From NCBI GenBank assembly GCA_020029535.1, contig JAIBJM010000013.1, positions 1 through 44,209 on the forward strand: a stretch of 44,209 nucleotides of DNA, given 5' to 3'. Origin of the DNA: Gammaproteobacteria bacterium (lineage in GTDB: Bacteria; Pseudomonadota; Gammaproteobacteria; Steroidobacterales; Steroidobacteraceae). The stretch's first letter is position 1, and each line of letters starts with the position of its first letter. The notes under the pieces were generated by a model that worked only from the letters and a program-made list of their open reading frames with translations, did not search any database and was not told the DNA's origin. The position numbers and the translations under genes are program-made. Below, one piece after another: positions 44,054-44,209 of this stretch.

Positions 44054-44209
44054 ATGCTTTCGAAGGAGCGAAACGAACTGGCCTGCCGCAGCGGTGCGGG
44101 CACGGCCGGTGGGAAGCTGTTCCGCCAGTACTGGCAGCCGATTGCGCTGACGACGGATTTTCCGGCCGATGGTGCGCCGTTGCCGATCCAGGCACTGGGG
44201 GAGAAGTTC
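44054..44209 (+). CDS. Rieske ring-hydroxylating oxygenase, large subunit, N-terminal 52 residues (cut by right edge)
   Basis: The visible part reads MLSKERNELACRSGAGTAGG, then KLFRQYWQPIALTTDF and PLPIQALGEKF, matching the beginning of phthalate 4,5-dioxygenase-type large subunits, which lead into the Rieske domain. The Rieske cysteines and the iron-binding catalytic domain lie beyond the window. GGAG (44044-44047) lies 6 nt before the ATG. It is transcribed away from the IclR gene and is preceded by the shared operator-like element, so it is probably part of the same regulon. Confidence 0.8.
   Translation, partial: MLSKERNELACRSGAGTAGGKLFRQYWQPIALTTDFPADGAPLPIQALGEKF

Overview
The window is GC-rich and densely packed, and it looks like the chromosome of a gammaproteobacterium. 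The left part carries the classic gammaproteobacterial neighbourhood mutM-rpmG-rpmB ... radC / coaBC-dut ... pyrE, and a mutY-yggX pair lies further right. Together with TonB-dependent uptake and quinohaemoprotein genes this would suit the Nevskiales/Steroidobacterales side of the class, but that placement is inference from gene content only.

Layout. (1) 1-8.7 kb is housekeeping: base-excision repair (mutM, cut by the left edge), ribosomal proteins L33 and L28, class III alcohol dehydrogenase, radC, coenzyme A synthesis (coaBC), dUTPase, a DUF4124 coiled-coil protein, pyrE, an AmpG-like transporter coupled to a small Rieske protein, a DUF6763 protein and trmB. (2) 8.7-23.3 kb is one long co-directional unit, with most junctions of the ATGA type. 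It starts from a recognisable promoter and a TTG start codon. It encodes a MoxR AAA+ ATPase, a DUF58 protein, two membrane-anchored von Willebrand A proteins, a large DUF4175 membrane/coiled-coil protein, a secreted caspase-fold protein in which the nucleophile cysteine position is serine and which carries an EF-hand loop, a TPR protein with a gluzincin HELAH site, and an M3-type oligopeptidase. This resembles an envelope-associated chaperone and protease assembly of unknown substrate. (3) 23.3-35.1 kb holds a MAPEG protein, an MFS transporter, an exported VOC protein, tRNA-Gly(CCC), an HDOD protein, a Tat-exported PhoX-like protein, a shortened AsmA protein, mutY-yggX, and an orphan hybrid histidine kinase.

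(4) 35.28-36.40 kb is a small degenerate island. A tRNA-Phe gene is followed by a HigBA-like toxin-antitoxin pair whose toxin lacks its N-terminal part, then by the wrecked start of a DUF6119/TIGR04141-type gene. That gene is cut off exactly at a second copy of the last 25 nt of the tRNA (24 of 25 identical). This has the shape of an att-flanked integration with internal deletions.

(5) 36.4-44.2 kb looks like an acquired catabolic cluster. It has an exported SMP-30-like beta-propeller coupled to an isocitrate-lyase/PEP-mutase family enzyme, a TonB-dependent receptor, an IclR regulator followed by a lipoprotein-type quinohaemoprotein dehydrogenase, and the start of a Rieske ring-hydroxylating oxygenase running off the right edge. 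The two divergent intergenic regions of this cluster share a 45-bp block (38 of 45 columns identical) at the same distance from an identical TATCAT -10 box. This suggests one regulator, most simply the local IclR protein, controls the whole set.
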